64,000 bases of DNA from the NCBI RefSeq assembly GCF_006334925.1, contig NZ_VDHJ01000010.1:1-64000 (forward strand), read 5' to 3'. Positions 56,480 to 64,000 of this stretch are shown piece by piece. Position 1 is the stretch's first letter, and each line of letters begins with the position of its first letter. This DNA is from Corynebacterium tapiri. GTDB lineage: Bacteria; Actinomycetota; Actinomycetes; Mycobacteriales; Mycobacteriaceae. The notes beneath the pieces are model-generated. The model had not been told where the DNA came from. It saw only the letters and a program-made list of their open reading frames with translations, and made no database searches. The translations under genes and the position numbers were made by a program.

Positions 56480-57745
56480 TTATCGTCCGGGGTAGTTCAC
56501 CCGCGACAACAGCTCGCCAAAGATGCGCTCGCCGTCCTGGCGAAGGCCATTGTGGTGGTACTCCGCGGCCTGCCAGACATCGATGTCTCCGAAGTGGCTG
56601 GCCGTTTCCAGGGAATAGTTGATCGGAACGAAGCAGTCGTCGGGGTAGGCGGCCGCGGCGCACGAGGTCTCTGCAGCCTCGAGGTTGGCTAGGTCGTAGG
56701 GGTTGGACCAGTCGTCGACAAGCGCCAATTCCTCAGCCACCGCCGCGAAGGGACGCAGCGCCGGATCCTCTTCGAACTGCCATGGGAAGATGTGCTCGCC
56801 GGTGAGGTAGAACTGCTCGGCATGCAGCGGATCTGCATTCTCCTCGAATCCAGGGATTTCCTCGCGCATGCGATGGGCCGACCAGTTGGTCGCTCCCGGG
56901 GCGACTCCGCCATAGATGGACTCGTGAATCACGGCGTAGAGCGGGGCGGACTCGAAGGACACGCGCGCGTTGATCTCGGAGAGGAAGTCGCCACGCAGGC
57001 GCTTCTCCCCCTGCACTGTGTGGAAGGGCGACTCCAGCAGCGCCGCCAGGTCCGCGATGCCCGTCCCTCGCCCGAGGTCTATGCCGATGGTGCGCAGGCG
57101 ACGCGAGCTCAACCGCTCACCGGTCGGTAGGAGCTCCTGCGCGTTGTCCAGGTGGTGGCACAGCTCGCGAACGCGTTGCTCCGCGCACTCAACCTCCTCG
57201 TAGAACTCCTGGTGACGGCGCGCCAGCTGCTGATATGTTGCGCGGTATACCTCATCGGCGTGGACGCCGGTGGCGGGGAGACCACCGGTGAGAAAGGCGT
57301 AGCGCACACTCGAGCTCGCCTGAGAGAGGTACGCAGTGATGCAGAAGCCGCCGAAGGACTGCCCGAGCAGGTCCCACTGCTCAACGCCCAGGTGACGGCG
57401 CAGGGCCTCCGCGTCGGCGACGATGTCGCTAGCGCGCAGGTGCTTGAGGTGCTCCGCGGTCACCGGTTCGCCGAATCGATCGATCCTGCCTGATCTGCCA
57501 GTTCCGCGCTGGTCAAGGAGGACAACCCGATGTGTCTGCAGTGCCTTGTTCAACCAGCCGTCGATGCTGACCGGGCGCGGGCTGGGAAAGCCGGGACCGC
57601 CCTGCAGGTAGAGCAGGAAGGGTAGCGAGTCATCCCGGGAGAGTTCGCGGGCGAAGATTTCCAGGGTTCCCAGCTGTGGGTTGTCCCGGTCCCAGTCGAC
57701 AGTGATGCGGTGTTCGCGCGTAGTGATCCCAGTCATAAATCTCAT
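56480..57745 (-). CDS. alpha/beta hydrolase, proline iminopeptidase-like
   Basis: 421 residues (MTGITTREHRITVDWDRDN may begin at residue 4). Family S33: LLYLQGGPGFPSPRPVSIDG (oxyanion HGGPG-like), VVLLDQRGTGRSGRIDRFG and the nucleophile LLGQSFGGFCITAYLS. The helical cap follows (RHQEFYEEVECAEQRV). The C-terminal His is in the AAEYHHNGLRQDGERIF region. These enzymes cleave N-terminal proline or hydrolyse small amides. It is divergent from the mutarotase gene. Confidence 0.9.
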   Translation of the reverse strand: MRFMTGITTREHRITVDWDRDNPQLGTLEIFARELSRDDSLPFLLYLQGGPGFPSPRPVSIDGWLNKALQTHRVVLLDQRGTGRSGRIDRFGEPVTAEHLKHLRASDIVADAEALRRHLGVEQWDLLGQSFGGFCITAYLSQASSSVRYAFLTGGLPATGVHADEVYRATYQQLARRHQEFYEEVECAEQRVRELCHHLDNAQELLPTGERLSSRRLRTIGIDLGRGTGIADLAALLESPFHTVQGEKRLRGDFLSEINARVSFESAPLYAVIHESIYGGVAPGATNWSAHRMREEIPGFEENADPLHAEQFYLTGEHIFPWQFEEDPALRPFAAVAEELALVDDWSNPYDLANLEAAETSCAAAAYPDDCFVPINYSLETASHFGDIDVWQAAEYHHNGLRQDGERIFGELLSRVNYPGR

Positions 57746-57765
57746 GCTGCCAGTATCCTGAGCGT

Positions 57766-58518
57766 ATGGACAACCACGGCTTGAAGTTCACCGACCACGG
57801 CGCCCACGTTCTCTCCGCAGAAACCAGCAAGGGGGACCTGTTCTACCTCTCTAGCGCGGCACGACTGGGCTCGGCATCTCCGATTCGCGGCGGCGTTCCC
57901 ATCATCGCCCCCTGGTTCGGCCCGTTCCTCAAGGGAGACCCCAAGCACGGCTGGGCGCGCACCTCGCAATGGAATACCACGCTTACCGACGCCGGGTTTG
58001 CCGCCGAACTCGAGCAGGACGGCCTGGTACTCGGCTACCAGGCCTCCCTCGAGGACGACGTGCTCACTCTGCGATTGACCATGCAAAACACCACCGACGA
58101 GTCCCGCATGGTGCAGTTTGCCTTGCACCCCTACTTCGCTGTCAGCGACGTCCGCGACATCAAGGTCAGCGGCTGCGCCGGCGAATCCGTCCTCGACCGT
58201 GTCGACGGTAAGCGAGAGACTGCTGGGGAAGCTTTTACTTTTGACGGCGAGCTGCTGGACTCGATCGTCGAAGAAGGGGTAGCCGAGGTGACCATCGAGG
58301 ACGCCGAGCGCACCCTCAGCTTGCGGATGCGTGGACACGACTCGATCGTGGTGTGGAACCCCGGTGAGCGCGAGGCAGACAAGCTTGAGGATGTCGGGCC
58401 AAAGGAATGGTCCGCCTTCGTGTGTGTGGAGCCAGCAGTTCTGGGTGCCGAGCAGCAAGGCACCCAGCTTTCTCCGGGAGAGATCAACGAGCTCACCCTG
58501 GAGGTATCCGTGCAGTAA
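57766..58518 (+). CDS. D-hexose-6-phosphate mutarotase-like
   Basis: 250 residues. YeaD-type aldose-epimerase-like fold: IRGGVPIIAPWFGPFLKGD, KHGWARTSQWNTT with the catalytic His, FALHPYFAVSDV and VVWNPGEREADKLEDV, ending VCVEPAVLG. It interconverts alpha and beta hexose 6-phosphates. The actual family here is fairly confident. It starts 20 bases from the divergent hydrolase. Confidence 0.9.
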   Translation: MDNHGLKFTDHGAHVLSAETSKGDLFYLSSAARLGSASPIRGGVPIIAPWFGPFLKGDPKHGWARTSQWNTTLTDAGFAAELEQDGLVLGYQASLEDDVLTLRLTMQNTTDESRMVQFALHPYFAVSDVRDIKVSGCAGESVLDRVDGKRETAGEAFTFDGELLDSIVEEGVAEVTIEDAERTLSLRMRGHDSIVVWNPGEREADKLEDVGPKEWSAFVCVEPAVLGAEQQGTQLSPGEINELTLEVSVQ

Positions 58519-58587
58519 GCGCTTGGGCTGTGGGCGCAGGGGCGTACAGTATCGAATCGTCATATGAAAGGAGCCCCCTCGCCCATG

Positions 58588-60279
58588 TCCGAAGCCTTGC
58601 CCACTCGCCCCAACGCCTGGCAGCTACTCGTCGCGTTCAACTCGAGCGCGCCACGCTGGCCGGGAGCGCTCAGGGCAGCGCTGGCGATATTCCTTCCCGG
58701 AGCAATCGCGCTAGCGCTCGGACACACCACGGAGATGTTTTTGATCGCCGCCGGCGGATGCGCGGTCATCTACGGCGAGGGACACCCGTACCGCTCCCGC
58801 TGGCGCATCATGAGCATCGCCGGTGTGCTCATCGCGCTCGGCGCAACCATCGGCGCGTTCGTCGGCTCCATCGTTTTTGCCAACATCAACGCAGGTGGAA
58901 GCCACTATTGGTTCCTGCTCACCGTCATCTTCTGCACGGTCATGGCCGCCCTGGGCGCATTCATCCAAAACGCCCTGCGTCTGCGCGCCCCGGGCTCCTT
59001 CTTCGTCGTCATGGTTGCTGGTGGTTCGACGATGACCGCCCGCCTGGGACTCGATCCGCTCGAGGTCGGGTTCTGGGCTCTGGTCGGAGCCGCCTCTGGC
59101 GTCGTGCTCGGTGTACTGCCTGCGCTTCTCGACGCCCATGGCCCCGAGCGGCGCAGCGTCGACGCGTTGGAACACGCTCTCCGCGCCTTCGAGGAATCCG
59201 ACGATCCCACCCTCGGTCAGCGCCACGACTGCCAAACGGCGTTGGCGGCCGCGTGGGCCGCGCTCGGTGATGCCCGCGTGGTGCATGCCGGAGCGATCGT
59301 CAAGCCCAGCCAAGCAGATCTGGTTCGCCGCGTGCAGGACTGCCAGCAGCGCCTCGTGCGCCGCTCGCGCCTGCTAGGGCTGAATCTCACAGATGCCGAA
59401 GTAGTCAGCGACACCAGCCAGCTGTCCGATCCAACGCGAGCCGCCATCCCGCACACCCGCCCCACAAACGCCTATCGCATCTACCGCTCGCTGGACCTCA
59501 ACTCGCACGCCAGCGTGACGGCGCAGAAGGTCGCGCTCGCGTCTCTCGGTGCGGGAATCAGCGGCATTGCCCTCGGGTTCGACCGTCCTGACTGGGCCAT
59601 CGTCTCTGCTCTGCTCATGTTGCAGTGGGGACCAGACCGCACCAACGGCCAGATCCGCGGTCTGCACCGCCTGATCGGCTCGCTCATCGGCCTCGGCCTG
59701 TTCGTCGCTTTCCATGCCGTGGAACTGCGCGGATGGGGTCTGCTTATCGCCCTGGCACTGTGCCAATTCGGCGCAGAGATCTTTGTGGTGAAGAACTACG
59801 CCTTCTGCGTCATCTTCACTACCCCGCTCGCGCTCCTGCTTGGCAATGCAGTCACTGACCCGCTGGGCGAGGTCGTCTTTGCCCGCACCGTAGAGATTTT
59901 CCTGTCGATCCTCTTCGGCTCCCTAGCCTTGTGGTTCTGGGCACCTGGCGCACCTGCGCGCGAACACATGCGCATTAGCTCTCGAGCCAAGGAGCTCACC
60001 GGAACCGTCCTGGGAGCTTTTGCCCTTTCCGGGCGTGCTGGTGGCCTGCCCCAACGCCGCGATTTGCAGTACGAGCTGCTCAGCGAGCGCCGCGCGATCG
60101 TGTTCCTGGCAGAGTCCCGGCCCGAGCTGGCACGCGCCCGCTGGGACGAGCACCTGGCCATTCAGCGCGCTGGGTATCACTTGCTCGATTTTGCCAACGC
60201 TTATCACGGCCAGCCCGTGAGTGATTCGGCCGTAGCCCAGGTGACGGCAACAGTCAGGCAATTGCAACAACAACCCTAA
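58588..60279 (+). CDS. FUSC-family membrane protein
   Basis: 563 residues from ATG (MSEALPTRPNAWQLLVAFNS), with AAAGGAG 14 bases upstream. ATG 58564 would add 8 residues. It has an N-terminal membrane block of about six segments (PGALRAALAIFLPGAIALAL onward), a soluble middle, then a second FUSC membrane block (about 300-440; DWAIVSALLMLQWGPDRTNGQIRGLHRLIGSLIGLGLFV). Such proteins are linked to aromatic-acid efflux (AaeB-like) or fusaric acid resistance. Substrate unknown. Confidence 0.85.
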   Translation, partial: SEALPTRPNAWQLLVAFNSSAPRWPGALRAALAIFLPGAIALALGHTTEMFLIAAGGCAVIYGEGHPYRSRWRIMSIAGVLIALGATIGAFVGSIVFANINAGGSHYWFLLTVIFCTVMAALGAFIQNALRLRAPGSFFVVMVAGGSTMTARLGLDPLEVGFWALVGAASGVVLGVLPALLDAHGPERRSVDALEHALRAFEESDDPTLGQRHDCQTALAAAWAALGDARVVHAGAIVKPSQADLVRRVQDCQQRLVRRSRLLGLNLTDAEVVSDTSQLSDPTRAAIPHTRPTNAYRIYRSLDLNSHASVTAQKVALASLGAGISGIALGFDRPDWAIVSALLMLQWGPDRTNGQIRGLHRLIGSLIGLGLFVAFHAVELRGWGLLIALALCQFGAEIFVVKNYAFCVIFTTPLALLLGNAVTDPLGEVVFARTVEIFLSILFGSLALWFWAPGAPAREHMRISSRAKELTGTVLGAFALSGRAGGLPQRRDLQYELLSERRAIVFLAESRPELARARWDEHLAIQRAGYHLLDFANAYHGQPVSDSAVAQVTATVRQLQQQP

Positions 60280-60347
60280 ACCGGCCACATTGGCCTTTCA
60301 CTTTGCACTACGACTCGTGCCAGCCGCTGTGCTTAGCGTTTAGCACC

Positions 60348-60863
60348 ATGGATTCACTCAACCGGTATCTCTTCACCGGCCTCACCGGCTACCTGCTGCT
60401 GGTAGTTGGTATTGCGCTCACGCAGGCGTTACCGACTCCCCTCCTCACCGGTGCTGGCGCCACACTGCTGCTGGCCGGCCTGGGGATTCACTCCGCTTCT
60501 CGACGTCTGTGTGCCCACCACATCAGCCCAGAGCGCACCCGCGATCTCCAGCTGTGCGGCGTGGTTCTTTTGCTCGTCCTCTCGACGATGCTGGCTGTCT
60601 CATCCAAAGCGGGCCTGAGCGTGGGCGCAGCCGCGATGGCCGGAGGTTTGGCCACCGGCATTGTGATGACGCACGCGCGCACCTCCCGCCAGCCAGGCAT
60701 GGTGATCTTCACGCTGTTGGTCGGCGCAGCCAGCGGGCTGGCCGCGGTACAGGGCCTGGGAATGCATGCCTTATCCCTGGCCACGCTGGTAATCACCATC
60801 GTGGCCATCGCCGCCGTGAGCTGGCATGCGGCCAAGGACCCGGAGGTCAGTGTCGCGGCTTAA
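60348..60863 (+). CDS. hypothetical membrane protein with five or six segments
   Basis: 171 residues from ATG ([24 protein letters not shown]). Hydrophobic helices at about 8-27, 30-48, 66-85, 90-108, 117-135 and 140-158 make up nearly the whole chain. No conserved motif is seen. It may be paired with the preceding FUSC gene (68 bases gap). The final TAA shares TTAA with the lepA stop. Confidence 0.68.
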   Translation: MDSLNRYLFTGLTGYLLLVVGIALTQALPTPLLTGAGATLLLAGLGIHSASRRLCAHHISPERTRDLQLCGVVLLLVLSTMLAVSSKAGLSVGAAAMAGGLATGIVMTHARTSRQPGMVIFTLLVGAASGLAAVQGLGMHALSLATLVITIVAIAAVSWHAAKDPEVSVAA

Positions 60864-62707
60864 GCCTCGTCCGTAGACAGGGCGGCGACGAAGGCCTCCT
60901 GCGGAACCTCGACAGATCCGATGTTCTTCATGCGCTTCTTACCGGCCTTCTGCTTCTCCAGCAGCTTGCGCTTACGCGAGATGTCGCCGCCGTAGCACTT
61001 GGCCAGAACGTCCTTACGCAGGGCGCGAATGTTCTCGCGGGCGATGATCTTTGAGCCGATCGCCGCCTGGACGGGGACCTCGAACTGTTGGCGCGGGATG
61101 AGCTCGCGCAGCTTCTTGGTCATCTTGAGGCCGTAGTGGCGGGCGTCGTCGCGGTGCACGATCGCACTGAAGGCGTCCACGGGTTCACCCTGCAACAGGA
61201 TGTCCACCTTCACCAGGTCGGCCTCCTGTTCCCCGGCTTCCTCGTAGTTCAGCGAGGCGTAGCCTCGGGTGCGCGACTTCAGCATGTCGAAGAAGTCGAA
61301 GATGATCTCACCCAGCGGCATGATGTAGCGCAGCTCGACGCGGTCCTCGGACAGGTAGTCCATGTTTTTCATCTGGCCGCGCTTGGACTGGCACAGCTCC
61401 ATCGTCGGGCCCACGAACTCGCTGGGCACGATGATGGTCATGTTCACGATCGGCTCATAAACCGCATCGTTCTTACCCTCCGGCCACTCAGAGGGGTTGT
61501 GCACGACCTTCTCCGTGCCCGACTCATTGATCACGCGGTAGGACACGCTCGGCGCTGTGGAGATGAGGTCTAGTCCGAATTCGCGCTCGAGTCGGTCACG
61601 GGTGATCTCCATGTGCAGCAGACCGAGGAATCCGCAGCGGAAACCAAAACCAAGCGCCACGGAAGTCTCCGGCTCGTAGGTGAGCGAGGCGTCGTTCAGC
61701 TGCAACTTCTCCAAGGCGTCGCGCAAGTCGGGGAAGTCCGCCTGGGAGATCGGGAAGAGTCCCGAGTACACCATGGGGTTCGGGTCCGCATAGCCCTCTA
61801 GCGGCTTGTCCGCACCCTTGGCTGCCCAGGTGATCGTGTCGCCGACCTTGGTTTCGCGCACGTCCTTCACACCGGTGATGACGTAGCCCACTTCACCCGG
61901 TCCCAGCCCCTTACAAGGCTTGGCCGTGGGCGAAACCACGCCGATCTCCAGGATCTCGTGGGTGGCGCCGGTGGCCATCATGGAAATCTTCTGGCGCGGG
62001 GTGAGCTTGCCGTCCACCATGCGGATGTAGGTGACCACGCCTCGGTAGGTGTCGTACACCGAGTCGAAAACCAGGGCGCGAGCAGGCGCCTCGGCATCAA
62101 ACTCGGAGGTGGGAGGTGGCACGAGCTCGCTGAGGCGATCCAGGAGCTCGGGCACGCCTTGTCCGGTCTTGCCTGAAACGCGCAAGACATCATCCGGTTC
62201 GCAGCCGATGATGTTGGCGATCTCGAGGGCGTACTTCTCCGGGTCGGCGGCGGGAAGGTCGATCTTGTTCAGGACTGGAATGATCTCCAGGTCTTTGTCC
62301 ATAGCCAGGTAGAGGTTGGCCAGGGTCTGGGCCTCAATGCCCTGAGCAGCGTCGACAAGCAAAATCGCGCCTTCACAGGCCTCGAGCGCGCGCGAGACCT
62401 CGTACGTGAAGTCGACGTGACCGGGGGTGTCGATCATCTGCAGCACAAGCTGCTCACCCTCGTGCTCACCCGAGCGCGGAACCCATGGCAACCGCACATT
62501 CTGAGCCTTGATGGTGATACCGCGCTCGCGCTCGATATCCATGTTGTCGAGGTACTGATCGCGCATGTCGCGCTCTGCGACGACGGCAGAGAGCTGCAGG
62601 ATGCGATCGGCAAGCGTCGACTTGCCGTGGTCGATGTGCGCAATGATGCAGAAGTTACGGATCTTGGCCGGATCCGTGAATGTCTGCTCGGCGAAATTGT
62701 TGCTCAT
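60860..62707 (-). CDS. lepA: elongation factor 4 (LepA)
   Basis: 615 residues. G domain [38 protein letters not shown] and [12 protein letters not shown], followed by domains II, III and V and the LepA-specific C-terminus ([61 protein letters not shown]). It acts in translation, on elongation and 30S biogenesis. It neighbours rpsT and the LysE/RhtB gene, as in other corynebacteria. Confidence 0.97.
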   Translation of the reverse strand: MSNNFAEQTFTDPAKIRNFCIIAHIDHGKSTLADRILQLSAVVAERDMRDQYLDNMDIERERGITIKAQNVRLPWVPRSGEHEGEQLVLQMIDTPGHVDFTYEVSRALEACEGAILLVDAAQGIEAQTLANLYLAMDKDLEIIPVLNKIDLPAADPEKYALEIANIIGCEPDDVLRVSGKTGQGVPELLDRLSELVPPPTSEFDAEAPARALVFDSVYDTYRGVVTYIRMVDGKLTPRQKISMMATGATHEILEIGVVSPTAKPCKGLGPGEVGYVITGVKDVRETKVGDTITWAAKGADKPLEGYADPNPMVYSGLFPISQADFPDLRDALEKLQLNDASLTYEPETSVALGFGFRCGFLGLLHMEITRDRLEREFGLDLISTAPSVSYRVINESGTEKVVHNPSEWPEGKNDAVYEPIVNMTIIVPSEFVGPTMELCQSKRGQMKNMDYLSEDRVELRYIMPLGEIIFDFFDMLKSRTRGYASLNYEEAGEQEADLVKVDILLQGEPVDAFSAIVHRDDARHYGLKMTKKLRELIPRQQFEVPVQAAIGSKIIARENIRALRKDVLAKCYGGDISRKRKLLEKQKAGKKRMKNIGSVEVPQEAFVAALSTDEA

Positions 62708-62843
62708 AACCCTCCGTGTTCAATCTCCCCATACTCTACTGTGCTCTCGGCGCACGCCAGAACCGCGGTAACACCCAAAAGTGATGGGGCGATAATCACA
62801 CAAAGAACGTGACGCAGCGTACAGTCGTAGGAAAGTTTTCCCC

Positions 62844-63395
62844 ATGGACAAGCAAAGCGGGATTGGTTCCATGTTTTTTAGGTCCTTGCGCCCCAAGCGC
62901 CGGCCAGCTCAGCCCGAGGACGGGCTGCGCACTCTGCGCGGGCGCCTCGGCTTGGCGGAATGCGAGGATACGCCTGCGGCCCATCACCCTCCAGCCCCTC
63001 TCCGCGTCCATGAAACCACCAATTGCGCCCGCACGATCGTCTACGCTCCCGACATTGACGGTCACGCAGAAGCCGGCGAAGTGGTGTGGCTGTGGGCCCC
63101 GGTCAATGGACCGTCGAAGCCTCCGAGTGAGCGCCCCATGCTGGTCGTAGGTCGGACCCGCTTCCAGCAGCTGCTGGGCCTGCTGATCTCCGCAGATCCG
63201 CAACACGATGAGGACCCGACCTGGATGGGAATAGGGACAGGCCTGTGGGAGACCTCCGGAACACCGTGCTGGATGCGCATGGACAAGGTCATCGAGGTCC
63301 CCGAATACGCCGTGCGCCGCGAGGGAGCCCTCTTCCCCGAGCGCAGATTCGAGCGCATCGCACACACGCTACGCACGCGTTTCGGCTGGGTGTAG
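62844..63395 (+). CDS. MazF/PemK-like protein
   Basis: 183 residues. The N-terminal 60 residues are disordered and basic (FRSLRPKRRPAQPED). The rest has the MazF/PemK fold: AEAGEVVWLWAPVNGPSKPPSERPMLVVGRTRFQ, then WETSGTPCWMRMDKVIEVPEYAVRREGALFPERRFERI. Family members cleave RNA as toxins, but stand-alone actinobacterial versions with this N-terminus exist near lepA without any antitoxin, so toxicity is doubtful. The ATG reads MDKQSGIGSMFF. Confidence 0.72.
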   Translation: MDKQSGIGSMFFRSLRPKRRPAQPEDGLRTLRGRLGLAECEDTPAAHHPPAPLRVHETTNCARTIVYAPDIDGHAEAGEVVWLWAPVNGPSKPPSERPMLVVGRTRFQQLLGLLISADPQHDEDPTWMGIGTGLWETSGTPCWMRMDKVIEVPEYAVRREGALFPERRFERIAHTLRTRFGWV

Positions 63396-63550
63396 TCGCA
63401 TCTGCTAAAGTTTTCCAGGTTGTTCATCGCACACGATCATGAGCCGCGGCGGGCAGGACCTTGGGTTCGCCAGAATGCTCATGCAGCGTCTCGTCACTGC
63501 GGTGAGTTGCACAAGACACTGTCAACATAAACGTCAAGAGGTATTGCATC

Positions 63551-63814
63551 ATGGCAAACATCAAGTCGCAGAAGAAGCGCGTTATCACCAACGAGAAGCG
63601 CCGTCAGCGCAACCAGGCCATCCGCTCGGCCGTGCGCACCGACATCCGCAAGTTCCGCGAGGCTGTCGAGGCTGGCTCCAAGGAGAACGCTGGCGAGCTG
63701 CTGCGCGTCGCTTCCCGCTCCCTGGACAAGGCTGTGACCAAGGGCGTCTTCCACCGCAACAACGCGGCTAACAAGAAGTCCCGCATGGCTGCTGCCTTCA
63801 ACAAGATGAGCTAA
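63551..63814 (+). CDS. rpsT: 30S ribosomal protein S20
   Basis: 87 residues, the expected length. [21 protein letters not shown], then [63 protein letters not shown] is 8 bases upstream of ATG. It binds 16S rRNA. Basic, lysine- and arginine-rich coding is typical for a highly expressed gene. Confidence 0.97.
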   Translation: MANIKSQKKRVITNEKRRQRNQAIRSAVRTDIRKFREAVEAGSKENAGELLRVASRSLDKAVTKGVFHRNNAANKKSRMAAAFNKMS

Positions 63815-63831
63815 GCAGTTTTACTGCCACT

Positions 63832-63872
63832 AATCCCCCTCCCCGGATCCCAGATCACGGGAGGGGGATTTT
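63832..63872. terminator. strong terminator after rpsT
   Basis: A perfect 12-base stem AATCCCCCTCCC (63832-63843) with GGGAGGGGGATT (63859-63870) followed by TT on the plus strand. It ends 7 bases from the convergent LysE/RhtB gene and could serve both. Confidence 0.92.
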
Positions 63873-63877
63873 GCGTA

Positions 63878-64000
63878 TCAGCCGAGTCCGCCGTGGATGA
63901 TGAGGACCAGGCCGGCGATGACAAAGAAGGTGCCTGCCAGGACGTCGATAAGCCAACTCGAACGCAGCAGAGCCTGCCGCACACGCCTGGTAGAGACGAG
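63878..64000 (-). CDS. LysE/RhtB-family amino acid exporter, C-terminal part
   Basis: Only the last 40 codons are in the window and the rest lies beyond the right edge. Read on the minus strand: LVSTRRVRQALLRSSWLIDV, then LAGTFFVIAGLVLIIHGGLG and stop. An Arg-rich loop before WLIDVLAGTFFVIAGLVL matches the last segment of LysE/RhtB exporters, and rpsT-rhtB is the known neighbour order. The word CGTCGATAAGC lies here at 63943. Confidence 0.75.
   Translation of the reverse strand, partial: LVSTRRVRQALLRSSWLIDVLAGTFFVIAGLVLIIHGGLG

Overview
The window looks like a chromosomal segment of a Corynebacterium, roughly 60% G+C by eye. The evidence is gene order and content: dnaG-dgt, glyS-arsR-zur, hrcA-dnaJ-rsmE-phoH-ybeY-era-recO-uppS, aecD, brnQ-luciferase-like-ectP, a dipeptide-type ABC operon followed by a ribokinase, and lepA-rpsT-lysE/rhtB. 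This order resembles what is known for C. glutamicum and relatives. The species cannot be fixed from sequence alone. Almost all of the DNA is ordinary core genome. The only clearly accessory part is the first ~5 kb.

Layout. 1-5,050: degraded phage island with a 5'-truncated portal gene, an MmpS-like membrane protein, a tyrosine integrase broken by frameshifts and a deletion, a tRNA-3'-end-like sequence plus terminator, a two-repeat Ltp-type surface protein, an SDR oxidoreductase and a noncoding stretch full of nested inverted repeats. 5,088-14,618: small membrane proteins, DNA primase with a degenerate zinc ribbon, a secreted barnase-type RNase, dGTPase, a YdcF protein, a TPM-domain coiled-coil membrane protein and glycyl-tRNA synthetase. 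14,991-17,099: zinc regulators (ArsR type and Zur) converging on a ferritin-VIT1 metal exporter. 17,096-26,296: one long minus-strand run of ribosome, translation and heat-shock genes (hemW, hrcA with a CIRCE element on its own start, dnaJ, rsmE, phoH, ybeY, pdxY, era, recO, uppS).

26,445-48,862: two tandem CNNM/CBS membrane proteins, a fructose PTS IIBCA without fruK or fruR beside it, an acyl-CoA ligase, malQ, dcp with two tiny membrane proteins, an esterase, idi, a lipoprotein, an ABC exporter, aecD, treS plus maltokinase, brnQ and a luciferase-like monooxygenase. 48,859-64,000: ectP, a four-gene oligopeptide ABC system with a fused double ATPase followed by ribokinase, a proline-iminopeptidase-like hydrolase, a hexose-6-phosphate mutarotase, a FUSC protein, lepA, a MazF-like protein, rpsT and the end of a LysE/RhtB exporter.

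The most interesting signal is not a gene. An 11-base word, CGTCGANAAGC, occurs 25 times (26 with one copy of the 10-base core GTCGANAAGC), equally on both strands, about once per 2.5 kb, in several reading frames and once between genes. About half an occurrence of the core would be expected by chance. Half of the convergent gene pairs end on shared four-base stops (CTAG, TTAG or TTAA) with no terminator between them.
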